DNA of 64,000 nt from Lycorma delicatula (GCF_047948215.1 NC_134456.1:66428029-66492028), one strand, 5' to 3'; shown: positions 39,867-51,543, counted from the stretch's first letter. Translations and numbers: made by a program. The notes: a model not told the origin generated them from the letters alone.

Positions 39867-41389
39867 ATGAAAAACATTAATCTTATCCTTGATTACTTAT
39901 GTATAAATTGTTCTTTTTCTAATAATATAAAAAATATCTTTTTTATACGCTTCCATACTCCATACGAAAAAACCTCCTACGAACACTACGACGTTACTCA
40001 TTGCCTGAGACGTAACTGTCGATTCCTGGTGATCTACACTCCCTCCTTCTTCTACGGGTGACGAATCTTTTCTAATCCAATCATGTGGTAATCCTTCATT
40101 TTGTATTTAAAAATAAATTCATGTTGGACATCTTCCGTTCTGTTTTACACGTGGTTAGAAATAATCAAACTCATTTTAGTTTAATGATACGAGGTTTTTG
40201 ACAGTTTCATCTTACTGTGATACCTTGTTATTATATTTTGTAAGTCATCCCTTAATTTGCCAATTACAATTCTAGTCTTTATGTACTATAACAGGTTTAA
40301 CATATTAATGATACTACATTAGCGAACCCTTTGAACTTATCATATAAAAACCAATCTTAATTTTAAAATAAACATTGCTCGGTTTGAGGTTTGAAAGCAA
40401 ATTGATAACTAGGTTAGATAAGCACTAGCAAACATTAATAATTCATCTTTAATCAGTGTTTTACTGCATCTTCTTTGAAAAAAATTTAAACTAATTTTTG
40501 CACAATTATTCGTTCATCACGGTACAAATTTCTTTTTACACATACATTTTCCTACGCTCCAATATGAATATTTCGTACCTTTCTTGTTTTGTAATTTTCT
40601 TTTTTTTTTGTAACGATTACAATGAAAGATATACTATTTAATAACGTACATCCGTTTTGTAAAGTATACAAAAAAGAGCAACCTTTAAAAAGTAGGCTTG
40701 CCAACTAAGAAATATGTCCATACTATCTAGACGTGACTGCCCGTCACAGTATAAACGAATATCGGACAACGCGAGGAAGAATCGTTTAAGTTCTGCTGCA
40801 CACTACTGAATATACTAACACCGAACCACCCGTAAACGAAACTATCAGGGCGGTAGCCTGATACCCAGAAACCCGAGGTCAAAGACCAAAGCTGCTACAG
40901 ACGAGACCGCCGAGGTGATAACCCAGACCGAGACCAGCGAGTCCGCCGAGGCCAACGACCAGGATCGGTTTGAAGAGACCGCCGAAGCCGAAGTCCCAGA
41001 CCGGGACCGCCATGACCGCCGAGGCTAAAACCCAGACCGAGACCGCTGTAACGGCCTTGGTGAAAGACCAGAAATTAGATGGCCGACGCCCAAGACCCAG
41101 ACCGAAACCGACGAGTACGCCGACGTCAACGACGCTGACCGAGACCGCTGGGAACTAGACATTGACTTTGGCCTACTACTACACCGTGTTTTAAATTTGT
41201 GACCATAACATTCGTCTACTGGTTGCCAAAGCGATAACGGTATAGCTGAACCCCAACATTTAATACACCATCCCTCAATTCCATGACAGATAAGATTGTG
41301 GCCAAACATGAAAATTTGTATTATAAAAATGTACAAGTACAGGACTACTTCTTCTTGTTTCTTCAGTAGGAAAAGTCATCATTAATTAA
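39867..41389 (+). repeat. Satellite unit 18, short (S, 1,523 bp), edge-diverged
   Basis: The last full unit is a mosaic of the two anchor types: it starts a-type (ATGAAAAACATT) but continues with b-type features (GAACACTACGACG, TTCTTCTACGGGTGACG, TATAACAGG). Further private changes include TGTATAAATTGTTC near 39898. It is more diverged than interior S units. Confidence 0.93.
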
Positions 41390-42115
41390 ATGAAAATCAT
41401 TAATCTTGTCCTTGATTACTTATGTAGAAATTCTTCTTTTTCTAATAATATAATGAATATCTTTTTTATACGCTTGCATACTCCATACGATAAAAACCTC
41501 CTACGAACTCTACGACTTTATTCATTGCCTAAGACATAACTGTCGATTGCTGGTGCCCTACACTCCCTCCTTCTTCTACGGGAGACGAATCTTTTCTATT
41601 CCAATCACGCCTATCCAGAATACCAATTGGTTAACTTCTATTTTTGTCGATAGTTCGGCGTTTCCTAAGGCAAGTAAAAATATTATTCTTAGAGAAAATT
41701 GTTTAAAGAAAGTTATATATTTTATTGCGATTCCCCTGCCGCCATTGACAATGCAAAACTGCGTTTTACGGAGTGTTTTTGGGAGCAGTCTTTGCTATCT
41801 CCCCCAATCTGATATTCAGTTTGTAATTCAAAAGTCCTCTGTTGCACGATTTCGGTGTCTCTATATAAATACCGAAGAAGTTGTGAAAGTCAATCTATTA
41901 AAAAAAACTCCTACTACCTCTACGAGTTTACTGTTTTCCTAAGATATATCTGTCCATTCTCTGATTCCTTATATTTACCCTTCCTTCTTCTTAAAGTGGA
42001 GACCAGTCTTCTTCAGTCCAGTCGTATGGTATCCCTTAATTTTTTATTTAAATGGGCCTCATAATGAATTTATTCTGATCTTTTTTGCGTGGTAAATATA
42101 ATTCCAAATTTTTTA
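41390..42115 (+). repeat. Degenerate, rearranged terminal satellite copy at the array edge
   Basis: The copy starts at a b-type anchor and follows the A half, diverged, to about 41,600. It then jumps to the B half: CCAGAATACCAATTGG, then a diverged GCTTCCACTGCC motif near 41,727 and CCATTGACAATGCAAAACTG. After about 170 bp it returns to A-half sequence from about 41,895 (AAACTCCTACTACCTCTACG and the stretch after it). The A-to-B motif distance here is about 257 bp instead of 1,572 bp in unit 1, and no GC-rich block is present. Similarity fades out around 42,060-42,115. This is the real right boundary of the array. Confidence 0.85.
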
Positions 42116-44089
42116 TTATTGGAATATGGTGATTTTCATACTTTTTGTTGTAAGTTTATTTTTTTGCCATTTTGTAGTGTAGTATGTAGTTTATTAATAG
42201 GTATTATAATTGTAGTATATTTTAATGGTTTATAGTTATTTATTAATTACAGATATTCATTGTTTCTCTATATTACTTTATTAAATATTGTGTTGACATA
42301 AGCTATTATCATTTCCAATACTTTTAATTAGGGAATTTGTATAGTTTAAATCTAATACTGTATATAAAGTGCTGCATATTTCATGGCTTATATTTTTGAA
42401 TTTTTGTAAGTCTCTATTATGATAAATAAATAAAAAACAAATTATAAATTATAAAATAACTGATTACTCCCCCCAGCAACAAGCATTGTTTTGTCCTTAA
42501 GCCTGTTTATGTTGGTTAACAGTATTATTGTGTTATTTATAATTTAGTATATGTTTAAGAATTCATGTATGAGTATTTATGCCATTTAATAATCAATAAA
42601 TTACTGAAGAAGTTTTCTTATTAAATCATCAAAACTTAACACATATAGAAGGTTATGAGAAAACATTATGATTATTGAATCTTAAAAACACTGAAGTTAT
42701 TTTAATACAACACAAATACTAATATTCACCACAGTGGCAATTTTTCTTGAAACTTCCCAATGAACAACTAACCAGTTTTAATTACATAACTACTGGATAT
42801 AGAGAAAATCAAGTGGGAACCCCTTTCCACAAATGTCCAATCATTCCAGTGGATTATCCACTGACTTTAACAAAAGTAATCCTTCTTTCTGGTTTTTTTT
42901 TCAAGAGCAGCGTTAATGCATTCATCCTATCACAAAATTTCCTAACTATGATTTCATTGTTAACCTTGTTCTAGTTTGCTTCAGTGAGTTCAGTGACTTT
43001 GCTCTACAAAAAATATCTTGATAAAGCAGTTAATGTCCCATCACTTTAGTTAAGCGGATGTTACATTGCCGAGCATGCCATTAACGGCAGCGATTGTCCA
43101 GTTGTATAACTATAGAAATCCATCTTCACATTCTTCTCCCGAAGGCAATTTCATCAATTTTGAAAAATCAAAACACTATTCATCTTATGCATGGCAACTG
43201 TTGTGGATCAGCAGCTTCTAAAAATATAATGATTATCACTAGATATCCACCGTTGTATAGTTCATCAACAAACTTGACTAACCTCTGAGAATTTACTCAA
43301 TGCTGCAAGCATAATGGATGGTACTCTGATGGTACATCATCTACCATCCCTTCTTCTTGATACCGGTCAATCTTCTTTTTCCAGTCATATGACACCTGAT
43401 CTTTATTTGCAGGCAGATTGTAATGTCTTGAATATCTTGCATATGAATATGCACAGTATCAGTAAATGTTTTGATGAATTTATATAAAGTATAAAATTGT
43501 AAAATTAATTTTGATGTTAAATTAAATTAAATATGGATTATAAGTGATAATGAACTTATTTATTGTTTAGATGATTATTCTGTCATAAACAAATTAGCAA
43601 TTTGAATAAATGTAACGGTTTGTGTTTTTATTAAAGATAACATTAGTGTAGATAAGATTCATTATGGAATAAATGAAGCTGATAATATCATTCTAAATTT
43701 TACTAAGGTCAAATTTGAATACTACGTTGATTACGGTACATAGGTCTCTCTCCACTGTAATCTAAACTTTCTTATACGGTTTAGGTATGTTTGAGATATA
43801 TAAATAGTAATAATAATGTAATTTGGATTTGGGATCAGAAAATATTGTGGGATCTATCTTAAAAACAAATATCACTGATCATTTTTTTACTGCTCTTTAT
43901 ATCAGTTAGTGGGTTTAGCTTATGATGTCTCAATACCAACATTCTTAAAAAAAATTAATTATTTTAAATTAATTGATAATTTAAAAATCAAAGATAGGAT
44001 TCTTTTACAGTCTTAAATGTAGACCTTTTGACTTTGGAATTGTCTGGTACTGTTTTCATTGGCAAGTTAACGAACCATATAAAAACTGC
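42116..44089. other. AT-rich intergenic stretch, no supported gene
   Basis: I see no open frame with recognisable protein similarity here. Between about 43,000 and 43,450 the composition is less AT-rich and the minus strand reads as short coding-like runs broken by stops. This could be a decayed transposon gene, but I cannot assign a family. Confidence 0.5.
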
Positions 44090-46050
44090 GACTATGTGAT
44101 AAACATCTTAAATAAAAATTGGCCCCTAAGAAATGGATTTGTAAATTCCATAAGAAGGCGGGAAAAAATATATAAAAGTTTTAAAAGTCAACCATTTAAT
44201 ACCTCACTTAAAAAAAAGTATATTAAGTTTGGAAACCAACTTAAGTTAATTAAATTGGCTAAACTAAATTACTATGAGTAAAAATTCCTATCATGTAAGG
44301 GTAATAATAGAAAAGCTTGATAATGCATTAATGAGATGCATTGATATTAAACATATTCCTCAGCGTATAGATATTGATCCCAGTGTTTTAAATGAACATT
44401 TTACACAAGTCAGGAAGAATTATGCTCTAAAACTTATAATTCAAATGATCAATTAGATATTAGCCGTCCTGATCCTACAGGTACTGGTGACCATTTGAGC
44501 TCATTCTACTTATATCCCACTGATGTAAATGAAGTGATGCAATTAATTTATTCCTTAACATCTACTATTATTGATGGGGTGAGTTGATGTCTGCTTGAAA
44601 AAAATAGTGTCTTTAATTGCTAATCCATTAACATCTATCGTAAATAAAACTCTAGAGCAAGATCATTTTCCTCTTGAGTTCAAAGATGCTAATGGAGTTA
44701 CTCTTTTTAAGTCTGATGACAGACTGATTTTTTCAAATTATTATCCAATAAGCTTACTCAGTAACTTATCAAAAATAATGGAGAAAGTTATAAAAGTTCA
44801 AGTTGTTGAATATATAAATAAACATAAATTAATAAAATATAATCAATTTGGATTTCAAAAAGATAAAGAGTACTAAAGATGCTATAACTGACTTCATTAG
44901 AATTGTAGATTATAATTTTAGATGTAATAAAAAAACTTTGGCAGTCTTTTTGGATTATTTTGGCAGTCTTTTTTGAATAGTATTAAATACTTTTTATAAT
45001 AAGTATATATTCCGCATTCTATGTTATTACGAAAATTAGAGAATATAGGGGTTCATGGTGTATCGTTGGTGTAAGTTGTTCACCAGATACTTAGATCTAG
45101 AACTCAGAACTATAGATTAAATTGGAAAACTAGTAGAACTTTGAACTGATTCAGGGCAATGTTTTGTCACTGATACATTTTTGATTTATATAAATAATTT
45201 ATTGAATTTTAATTTTTGACAATGTACTTGTTTTCTGTGGTTCTTCATTGGGAAAGGTTACAAATTGGGCTGAAATAGGACTAAAAAATACATTCATGAC
45301 ATATTCTCTACCTAAATTACAAAATAATAAAATTAAAAAATAAAATGAATAAAAATTAATAAAATTATAATTATAAATAAGAGTATATATTACCTTCTCT
45401 TCGAATAAAAATGGACAACTGCTACGGGCAGATAGCTGTTATAATGTCATTAAAATTCATTCTTCCTCCTGTGTGAGCTCAATTGAAGAAAATATTTGCA
45501 TCTAAATTTTAAGTTTTATATTATTAATAAATTATTAACATCATCTATTTTGCACACGATCAGTCTGTTCTCCGGTATGAAGTAAGAGTTTGTGGTGGTG
45601 CTTTTAATGTGCATATCAATAAAATATTTATAACAAAAAAAATCCTTATTAAAGCAGCATTTGGTAGATCAAGCAATAAAGTACTGATTGCTAAACTTTT
45701 ATGGTTTCCTAGCAAAACTTTTTGTTGATTTTAATGTTTAACTGTTTGACAACTGCATTTAAAAACTTTAATAATTTTTATAAATTAGAATACATATTTT
45801 TTGTCCACTTACTATTTCATATAATTTGCATTTGCCCTATATTTATGTTGTTCCCTGCACTGATCTGTGTGTAGAAGGACAATTTTTCTACATTAGTTAC
45901 AATTTCATTAATTTCATCCCTGTACATTTTGTTACTATTAATTATTACTAGATCTTTGACTAAACAAATTATGTAGTTGATTAAGCATAACAATATTTTC
46001 TGCTTATTTGCTAAGCTTGTGTTGTTTTTGTAAAAAAAGAAATTGTATTT
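44090..46050 (+). pseudogene. Decayed non-LTR retrotransposon ORF2 (reverse transcriptase), Jockey/CR1-like
   Basis: These are broken pieces of a LINE-type ORF2, in order. At 44096-44281 is the region between endonuclease and RT (SIRRREKIYKSF, YIKFGNQLKLIKLAKLNYYE). At 44274-44456 is the following linker (LNEHFTQV). At 44505-44590 is a Y/FLYPTDVNEVM-type RT start. At 44595-44876 are the fingers with NYYPISLLSNLSKIMEKVIK and QFGFQKDKE, where the family usually has NYRPISLL and QFGFR. At about 44870-44980 is STKDAITDF and AVFLDYF, the site of the first catalytic aspartate. Near 45020-45230 are LLRKLENIGVHGVSL and a decayed QGNVLS-LIYINNLL. A C-terminal piece (RYEVRVCGGAFNVHI) lies near 45575-45625. 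Stops and frameshifts separate nearly every segment, and the YADD box is not seen. It was once a copy-and-paste element acting in the nucleus and is now dead. Confidence 0.8.
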
Positions 46051-46275
46051 TTCTTTCAGATCATTCTTGTAATGTGCTTGTGATCACCCAATGATATCAT
46101 TATATTGTTTTTGTAATTAACTTATTCAGTGTTATTTTAAGATTAATTTTGTACTATGGTCGAATTATACTCCCTGCTAGTGCACAAGCTTTTTGCTTTG
46201 CTGGCAGTGCACTTATTACTTATGTTTATTTTTCTGTATTCTATTTTGAATTATTTCGTGTATATTATGTTTTTT

Positions 46276-46278
<3 letters not shown>

Positions 46279-46319
<41 letters not shown>

Positions 46320-46407
46320 AAATAAATTTTATATTATAATATATAAAATATATATATTTTATTATATATTATATATATATATAATATATATATATTATAT
46401 ATATATT
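46279..46407. repeat. (AT)n microsatellite, imperfect
   Basis: About 130 bp of TA/AT dinucleotides with short interruptions. It could fold back on itself. Confidence 0.95.
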
Positions 46408-47241
46408 TATTGTAAAAGATGCTATTAAATTAAACTGAATTGACAGCATCAAGGATTTCTTCTGCTCTGCTTCATAAATGCTAAGAGAAACTGTAAGCTG
46501 GTTTATTATCAGGCTAAGTAGTTTTTATAAAATTCATCTTACTCTTCATTTATAAGGAAGAGAAGGATTGCTTCCCTTATTTCATTTATAAATATTCTCT
46601 CGCTCAGAAATCTCTTCTTTAGGCATTTCTTGAATTTAAGGGAATAGAGCCAAAATACATTTCTGCTACATTTCCACAGTCAGAACCAGGACTGAATGAA
46701 ACCCAATGGTATGTTAATTACAAGAAAGATAAGATATTAGTGATCCCTAAAAACTGTTTGTTGAAAAATTAATTACAATTGTAAAATATAGATTGGTGTG
46801 AGCTTTTGCTGGTCAGCTGAAAATCCTCAAGGTTAATCCCTTGAGGGATTGATGCAGAGACACCAACAGCTATGTGGAAGATAGAGTGCTAACCATTAAT
46901 AATTTCTAAATGTTAATATATTTAATCTCCGTTATAATTTCTCTACAAGTACTACAAAACATATTTATTAAAAGGTGCTGAAAACAATTGTACTTCTAAA
47001 AAAAATCCCTGTGTATAAAGGCAAATTGTGAAAAAAAAGTAACATTCCACTTATTTTTTAATTATGTAAAAATGGACATAACATGCACTTTCTAATATCA
47101 TTATTGTTTATATTGAATGCAGCACATTACATGCTTTTAGGTACAATGAATGCATCGTCATAGCTCTCTTATAGCACCATCCCAAACATATAAAATGTAA
47201 TGTTATAATTTGTTAATAGGCACTAAGAAATATACAAAAAT

Positions 47242-47243
<2 letters not shown>

Positions 47244-47276
<33 letters not shown>
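47244..47276. repeat. (AT)n microsatellite
   Basis: An uninterrupted AT dinucleotide run of about 33 bp. Confidence 0.95.
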
Positions 47277-47279
<3 letters not shown>

Positions 47280-47815
47280 AAATATAAACTAGACACAAAT
47301 TACAATTAATGATCTATGATTAAATAAAAAAGAGATGAATTTGATTTAAAAAAATGTTAATTCTAAAGATATTAACATAGTTGCTGTTTGACTTCTTGTT
47401 ATCCTTTGTGAAATAAAATTTATATGGTGATAGCATATTGGTAGTGGTAGTGTATTACATATTTATATAGTGGTAAAGCTGTAATTCAATTTTAAATTTA
47501 TTTATTGTAGTTGATTTGATTTTTGATAAAAAATAAAACATATTACTGGAGGGTAAATTCTTAAAACATTACAGTCTACTAAAGAAAAAGTTATACTACA
47601 TCATAATTAGTTATAAGATACAAAAAAATAATTGTAACTTACGTTTATAGTGTTGATGCTAATTTAAATAAGGCAGAAAATTTCTTCATGATACTGATGG
47701 CGTGTGTAAATTAATCCAAGTCATAAATTATTTCATTTTCCAACTCTTGCAAGTTTTCAGTTCAACACTGAAAAAAAATTATACTTGTTTAATTAATAAG
47801 ACTGACTGATAAATT

Positions 47816-47875
47816 AATTCACCACAGAAGCTTATAATTCACCACAGAAGCTTATAATTCACCACAGAAGCTTAT
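47816..47875. repeat. Three perfect copies of a 20-bp tandem repeat
   Basis: The unit AATTCACCACAGAAGCTTAT occurs three times head to tail without mismatch. Nothing around it suggests a function. Confidence 0.97.
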
Positions 47876-48430
47876 GGGAATATGGAAATGGAAATCTGAG
47901 AAACCTGATTAACTGAAATAACTGCAATAATAATAAATTAACAAAGAACCGTAAAATTGAATAAATAATTTTTAATATGTATTCAATTTGAAATATATTG
48001 CTGTTACATTTATTTAGTAAAGGTTAATAAAGCTTTTAGTAAAGATTAATTGAATCAAATTGTAAAGTGGTACTCAATTGCCATCTATAGTACTTCAGTT
48101 AGTACATGTGAGATAATCAGCAACAATTTTTCAATTATCTTGATTGTGTATATAACACACAGTACATATTAGTAGTAGCAGTCTTAAATTCACTTGTACC
48201 AGCTTAAATGTAATTTTTAGTTATTCAATCAGATGGCGGTTGAATATTGGTTCATTTTATAAATACAGTGAAATGTGATGAAGTAATACTGTGGCGCTGG
48301 GAATGAGAATATTACCAATGACACTTCCTGAAATATTTGAGAACAGTGCATGGAAGAGGAACAAGTGTTTTAGTGGATACATAATCAACATATAATATCA
48401 AATCAACAAATATTATAATGTAAAAGTGAA

Positions 48431-48663
48431 TACCTTATTTATACTACCACCAATAAACTCTCCAACAGGGAGTCTTATTCTTTAAGACTTTGGGGGTTGG
48501 CGTCCCAATGGGCATAGCCTATGCAGCTTTCCTTCCCACTACACACTGAGCTGCAGAACACTTTACACTATACACATGTACTACACCAAGAACAATACAT
48601 AAATTACAACATATACTCTTACACAACTATAACTACACATCATCCCACAATGATATTTCTTTT
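48431..48663. other. GC-richer segment upstream of the second retrotransposon
   Basis: The run around 48488-48545 (GGGGGTTGGCGTCCCAATGG, then GCATAGCCTATGCAGC) is compositionally unlike its surroundings and contains the palindrome GCATAGCCTATGC. It may belong to the retrotransposon that follows or to another inserted repeat; I cannot decide. Confidence 0.35.
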
Positions 48664-49334
48664 GTGTTTGTGAGGATGTCTCTCTTTCAAGTAATGTCAT
48701 CTTGGAAAATGGAGTGCCTCAAGGTAGTGTATTACGGTGCCACCTTATTTTCTGTAGCCATAAACAGTATTACCAAATGTGTGCAGACACCTGTCACATG
48801 TTCTCTATTTGTTGACTATTTTGCTATTTACATTGCGACCTGTAACACCCTAATTTAGCAGAGAGACTTCTACAGAATTCTATATATCACCTTGAAGCTT
48901 GGTCCAGGGTTAACTGGATTCATGTTTTCATCTGAAAAAACAAAATGTGTAGTCTTTTCTAGGCTGCGGAACCCTTCTATTCTGCAAGTTTTTCTGAACG
49001 GAGAGCTTATTGGTATCTCTCCCAATCTCAAGTTTTTTGGTTTATTTTTTGATAGCCATCTTACTTGGGTCAAACACATCAAAGAATTAAAAACAAAATG
49101 TTCCAAACTTTTAGATATGATGCGAGTGCTTAGTAACACCAATTGGGGAGCCTTTTGGGGAGTTCATGGATGATATGTTTTTATTATTTATTTGTTCGTT
49201 CCATGTTTAGATTATGGTTGTGTCTCCTACTTCAGCTCCATCCATGTTGTACTGCACCTGTAGGTGTCCGTATCCCACGTCTACTGCACCATATAATTGT
49301 TGACACACCTTCATTCTTCCCAATGTATCTGTGA
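48664..49334 (+). pseudogene. Decayed Jockey-clade reverse transcriptase, 3' part of ORF2
   Basis: The segments follow the order of a Jockey-type RT. ECLKVVYYGATLFSVAIN (48664-48858) stands where the family has the NGVPQGSVL-type motif. Next comes SLFVDYFAIYIATCNT, where the catalytic FVDD box has become FVDY, so the active site is lost. After a frameshift come FSSEKTKCVVFSRLRNP, LKFFGLFFDSHLTWVKHIKELK and MMRVLSNTNWGAFWG (48892-49173), then a region with DYGCVSYFSSIH in a third frame. No upstream endonuclease or ORF1 is recognisable, so the copy is probably 5'-truncated, as is usual for LINE insertions. It is a different element from the one at 44-46 kb. Confidence 0.82.
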
Positions 49335-49740
49335 TAATATCCTCCTTGGGATGTATTTTGTTTAGTCTTTTGTTTAATTTTATATTTATTTTTAAGATTC
49401 TGGTTGTGATATTATTTGCAAGAAACTTTTTCTGATTTCAGTTTTAAGGTTTTAAGTTTAATTGTTTTTTCCTCTTTTTTAACATTTAATTTTAATCTAG
49501 TTTTAATTTTTAGCTTTTTTTCTCTTTTTTCTGTTGTATGTGTTATTAGTTATAAGTTTTTAATGATATTAGTTTTTAAGTTTTTAGTCATATTTTATGT
49601 AATTTAGTTTCATTTTAGATGATTTTCTTTTCCGGGCGATGATAATGCGAAAGCCTTTTTCGCCTTCCAAAAACAAAACAAAAAAAAACCTAATAAACCA
49701 AAAAAAAACTAATAAACCAAAATTAATCCCATTAACTAAA
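49335..49740 (+). mobile_element. Probable 3' UTR and A-rich tail of the Jockey-like element
   Basis: A T-rich stretch with no coding sense is followed near 49640 by GGGCGATGATAATGCGAAAG and CTTTTTCGCC (GCGAAA and TTTCGC can pair as a hairpin). It ends in an A-rich tail with repeated AATAAACC. A hairpin plus A-rich end is consistent with a LINE 3' terminus. No target duplication was identified. Confidence 0.55.
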
Positions 49741-50663
49741 TAACATGATAGATTTATTAATTTTTGAGAAGATTCTTACAGTCAGATAAATTTCAAATTA
49801 CAATCTACTTCCTAACATTTAATCAAAGAATTCATTAAAAAAAAACCTTTCTTACAGCTAGTAACCACAATATTTTTATACTTTTACTAGTTATCTGGAA
49901 TATCAAGGAAAAATGTTTTCCTCTTTGTAATATCTATTTCAAGTTCCTTGATTGTATAATCCTGTTTTGTTTATGAACTGGTTCTGTATGAGTTTTGTTT
50001 TATTCATTATTTAAGCCATATTTATTATTATATTAATTTTGTAAGTGGAAGGAGTTTAACAACAGAAAATTAACCTTTATGTCACCTACAATTGTGACAG
50101 CCATACTTATGTCAGTTACGTTGTACGCTCTGGATGTTGCAAGATATCTTTGAATTTTATCTATCTTTTGCTTTATCTTGTTATGAAATCTGTTGTTGCT
50201 TTTGTCAGCTTTTCTTCTATTTAATATAAAATTTAAAAAAGTTGTGCTTTATTTTTGATTTTTCATTAAAGTTAATAAAAAAACTCATGCTCAACTACCA
50301 AGAATCCTAACATAAAGACTGTTTGTTATAAAGTTTATATACAACTCTGTTGCTATGATTTATTTCACTTGCAACTTTGTATACGTGTTTTAAAAACAAT
50401 ACAGAATTATTAAAATGTATTATTTTCTAAGATTTCATAATTTTTGAAAGAAAAATTTACTGCATTGTAGTATTTCACTTGGCAACCCATCTATTATTTC
50501 ACTTGGCAACCCATCTATTATTATTCTAAAATAATGACAATCCATTATTATGAATAATACTGCACAAGAAGAAATATTTTTGTCTTTGTATATCAGGGTT
50601 TTTACTTTCTGAATTCATGTGGTAATCTAGAAGGCAGTTGGCACAATTTTGTTTTGTGTAATT
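49741..50663. other. AT-rich intergenic stretch
   Basis: No gene is seen. The only structure noted is a 24-bp tandem duplication (see 50471-50518). Confidence 0.5.
50471..50518. repeat. 24-bp direct tandem duplication
   Basis: TATTTCACTTGGCAACCCAT plus four further bases occurs twice in tandem without mismatch. Confidence 0.95.
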
Positions 50664-50671
50664 GTGTACAT
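50664..50671. repeat. Left target-site duplication of the hAT element (GTGTACAT)
   Basis: The octamer GTGTACAT abuts the left end of the hAT element and recurs at its right end (54701-54708). It fits the nTnnnnAn target preference known for hAT transposons. Confidence 0.8.
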
Positions 50672-50802
50672 TAGTATTGGGATAAATGATTCTTTTTCAG
50701 GATTCGATTCTTTCGATTCGATTCTCAGAAAGGATTCGTAAAAAAGAATCGTTCATCCGATTCAATGATTACTTTCCTTCCCCCACTACCAGTACTGTAA
50801 AT

Positions 50803-51215
50803 TCTAATGCACATGCTCTCTTTCTTTTCTTCAGCCAAGTTTAGTGGTTCATCTCTTCATACTCCTGTTCGACTCAACTGTTGCATACATACTAAATGGC
50901 TTTGATTCTTCTCTTTTTAACTCTTATTCGACTCCTTAATTAAATATCTAATTCTTTTTCAGTTCAATATGATGTTTAGTAAACTTAGAAGCCTATCACT
51001 TCTAATGCGCATGCTCTCTTTCTCTTCTTCACCCATGTTTAACGGTTCATCTCTCTTTATACTTCTGTTTGATTCAATTGATGTATACTTACTAAATGTC
51101 TTTGCTCCTTCTCTTTTCAACAATTATTCGTTAAGTAAACACCTCATTCTTCTTCAGTTGAATATGATTTTTAGTAAACTTAGTAGCCTATCACTTCTAA
51201 TACACATGCTCTATT
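50803..51215. repeat. ~197-bp diverged tandem repeat in the hAT 5' region
   Basis: The motif TCTAATGCACATGCTCT recurs at 50803, 51001 (TCTAATGCGCATGCTCT) and 51196 (TCTAATACACATGCTCT). The text between copies is alignable (TTTAGTAAACTTAG, TCATCTCT, TACTAAATG). There are two full copies and the start of a third. Confidence 0.85.
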
Positions 51216-51511
51216 CCCTTCATCTACCCAGCGATTCTTCTTATTTCATCTCTTATTCGATTCCTTTATGAAAACAAACTTATATCAACAAACCTCATTG
51301 CTAAACAGAGAATGGAAAATTTAAACTGTTACACACACATTGTATATGACATCATTATTTTTTCTTTCAATTTCATTCGGGCGGCAAGCTATGTTGCACA
51401 GTATTACTGTCGTTCTTTTAGCACTTACTGTCATGCTCAAGATATATTTTACAACTATTCTTAGTAGATGGATAAAAGACGACAATCGATTCTGTTTTCA
51501 TGGTGCATAAT

Positions 51512-51543
51512 CTTTGCATGTTCTCTTTAGAGAACATGCAAAG
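51512..51543. repeat. Perfect 15-bp inverted repeat with 2-bp spacer
   Basis: CTTTGCATGTTCTCT, TT, AGAGAACATGCAAAG. It forms a near-perfect palindrome of 32 bp between the tandem repeat and the transposase gene of the hAT element. It could be a protein-binding dyad or a hairpin. Confidence 0.95.

Larger units (their letters stand above)
1..42115. repeat. Complex satellite array with alternating 2.8-kb and 1.5-kb units
   Basis: The anchor ATGAAAAACATTAATCTT (or ATGAAAATCATTAATCTT) recurs at 1187, 4001, 5525, 7049, 9865, 11280, 14058, 15583, 18401, 21215, 22739, 25557, 28372, 29896, 32710, 34234, 37048, 39867 and 41390. The spacings fall into two classes, about 2,814-2,819 bp (L) and 1,523-1,525 bp (S), plus one 1,415-bp and one 2,778-bp deletion variant. 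Units are all in the same orientation and differ by scattered substitutions and small indels. Each unit is AT-rich with one (S) or two (L) GC-rich minisatellite blocks of roughly 290 bp. The window opens inside a unit, so the true left end is not seen. No transposase, rRNA, histone or telomere-repeat sequence is present in the units. Location (centromeric, subtelomeric or interstitial) cannot be told from the sequence. Unit limits below are set at the anchor by convention. Confidence 0.97.
46051..48430. other. AT-rich stretch, probable LINE 3' flank and microsatellites
   Basis: I see no gene here. Near 46165-46215 the sequence TGCTAGTGCACAAGC...GCTGGCAGTGCAC can fold into a hairpin and may be the 3' UTR of the preceding retrotransposon, followed by the AT-repeat tract; this is inference only. 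The rest is AT-rich and featureless apart from the listed simple repeats. Confidence 0.45.

Noticed and set aside
1..42115. Ribosomal DNA intergenic spacer array
   Set aside because: Kilobase units with internal subrepeats resemble an IGS, but no 18S, 5.8S, 28S or 5S sequence appears anywhere in 42 kb.
1..42115. Telomere repeat arrays (TTAGG) or a CENP-B-like box marking chromosome location
   Set aside because: No TTAGG run was seen, and no unit contains a match to the TTCGnnnnAnnCGGG core. The chromosomal position stays unknown.
46279..46407. AT-rich palindromic tract as a replication origin
   Set aside because: It is an ordinary imperfect (AT)n microsatellite; nothing else points to an origin.
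49416..49607. 63-codon frame rich in Phe and Leu as a membrane protein
   Set aside because: It comes from a T-rich 3' UTR of a LINE; low-complexity T-runs translate to Phe and Leu.
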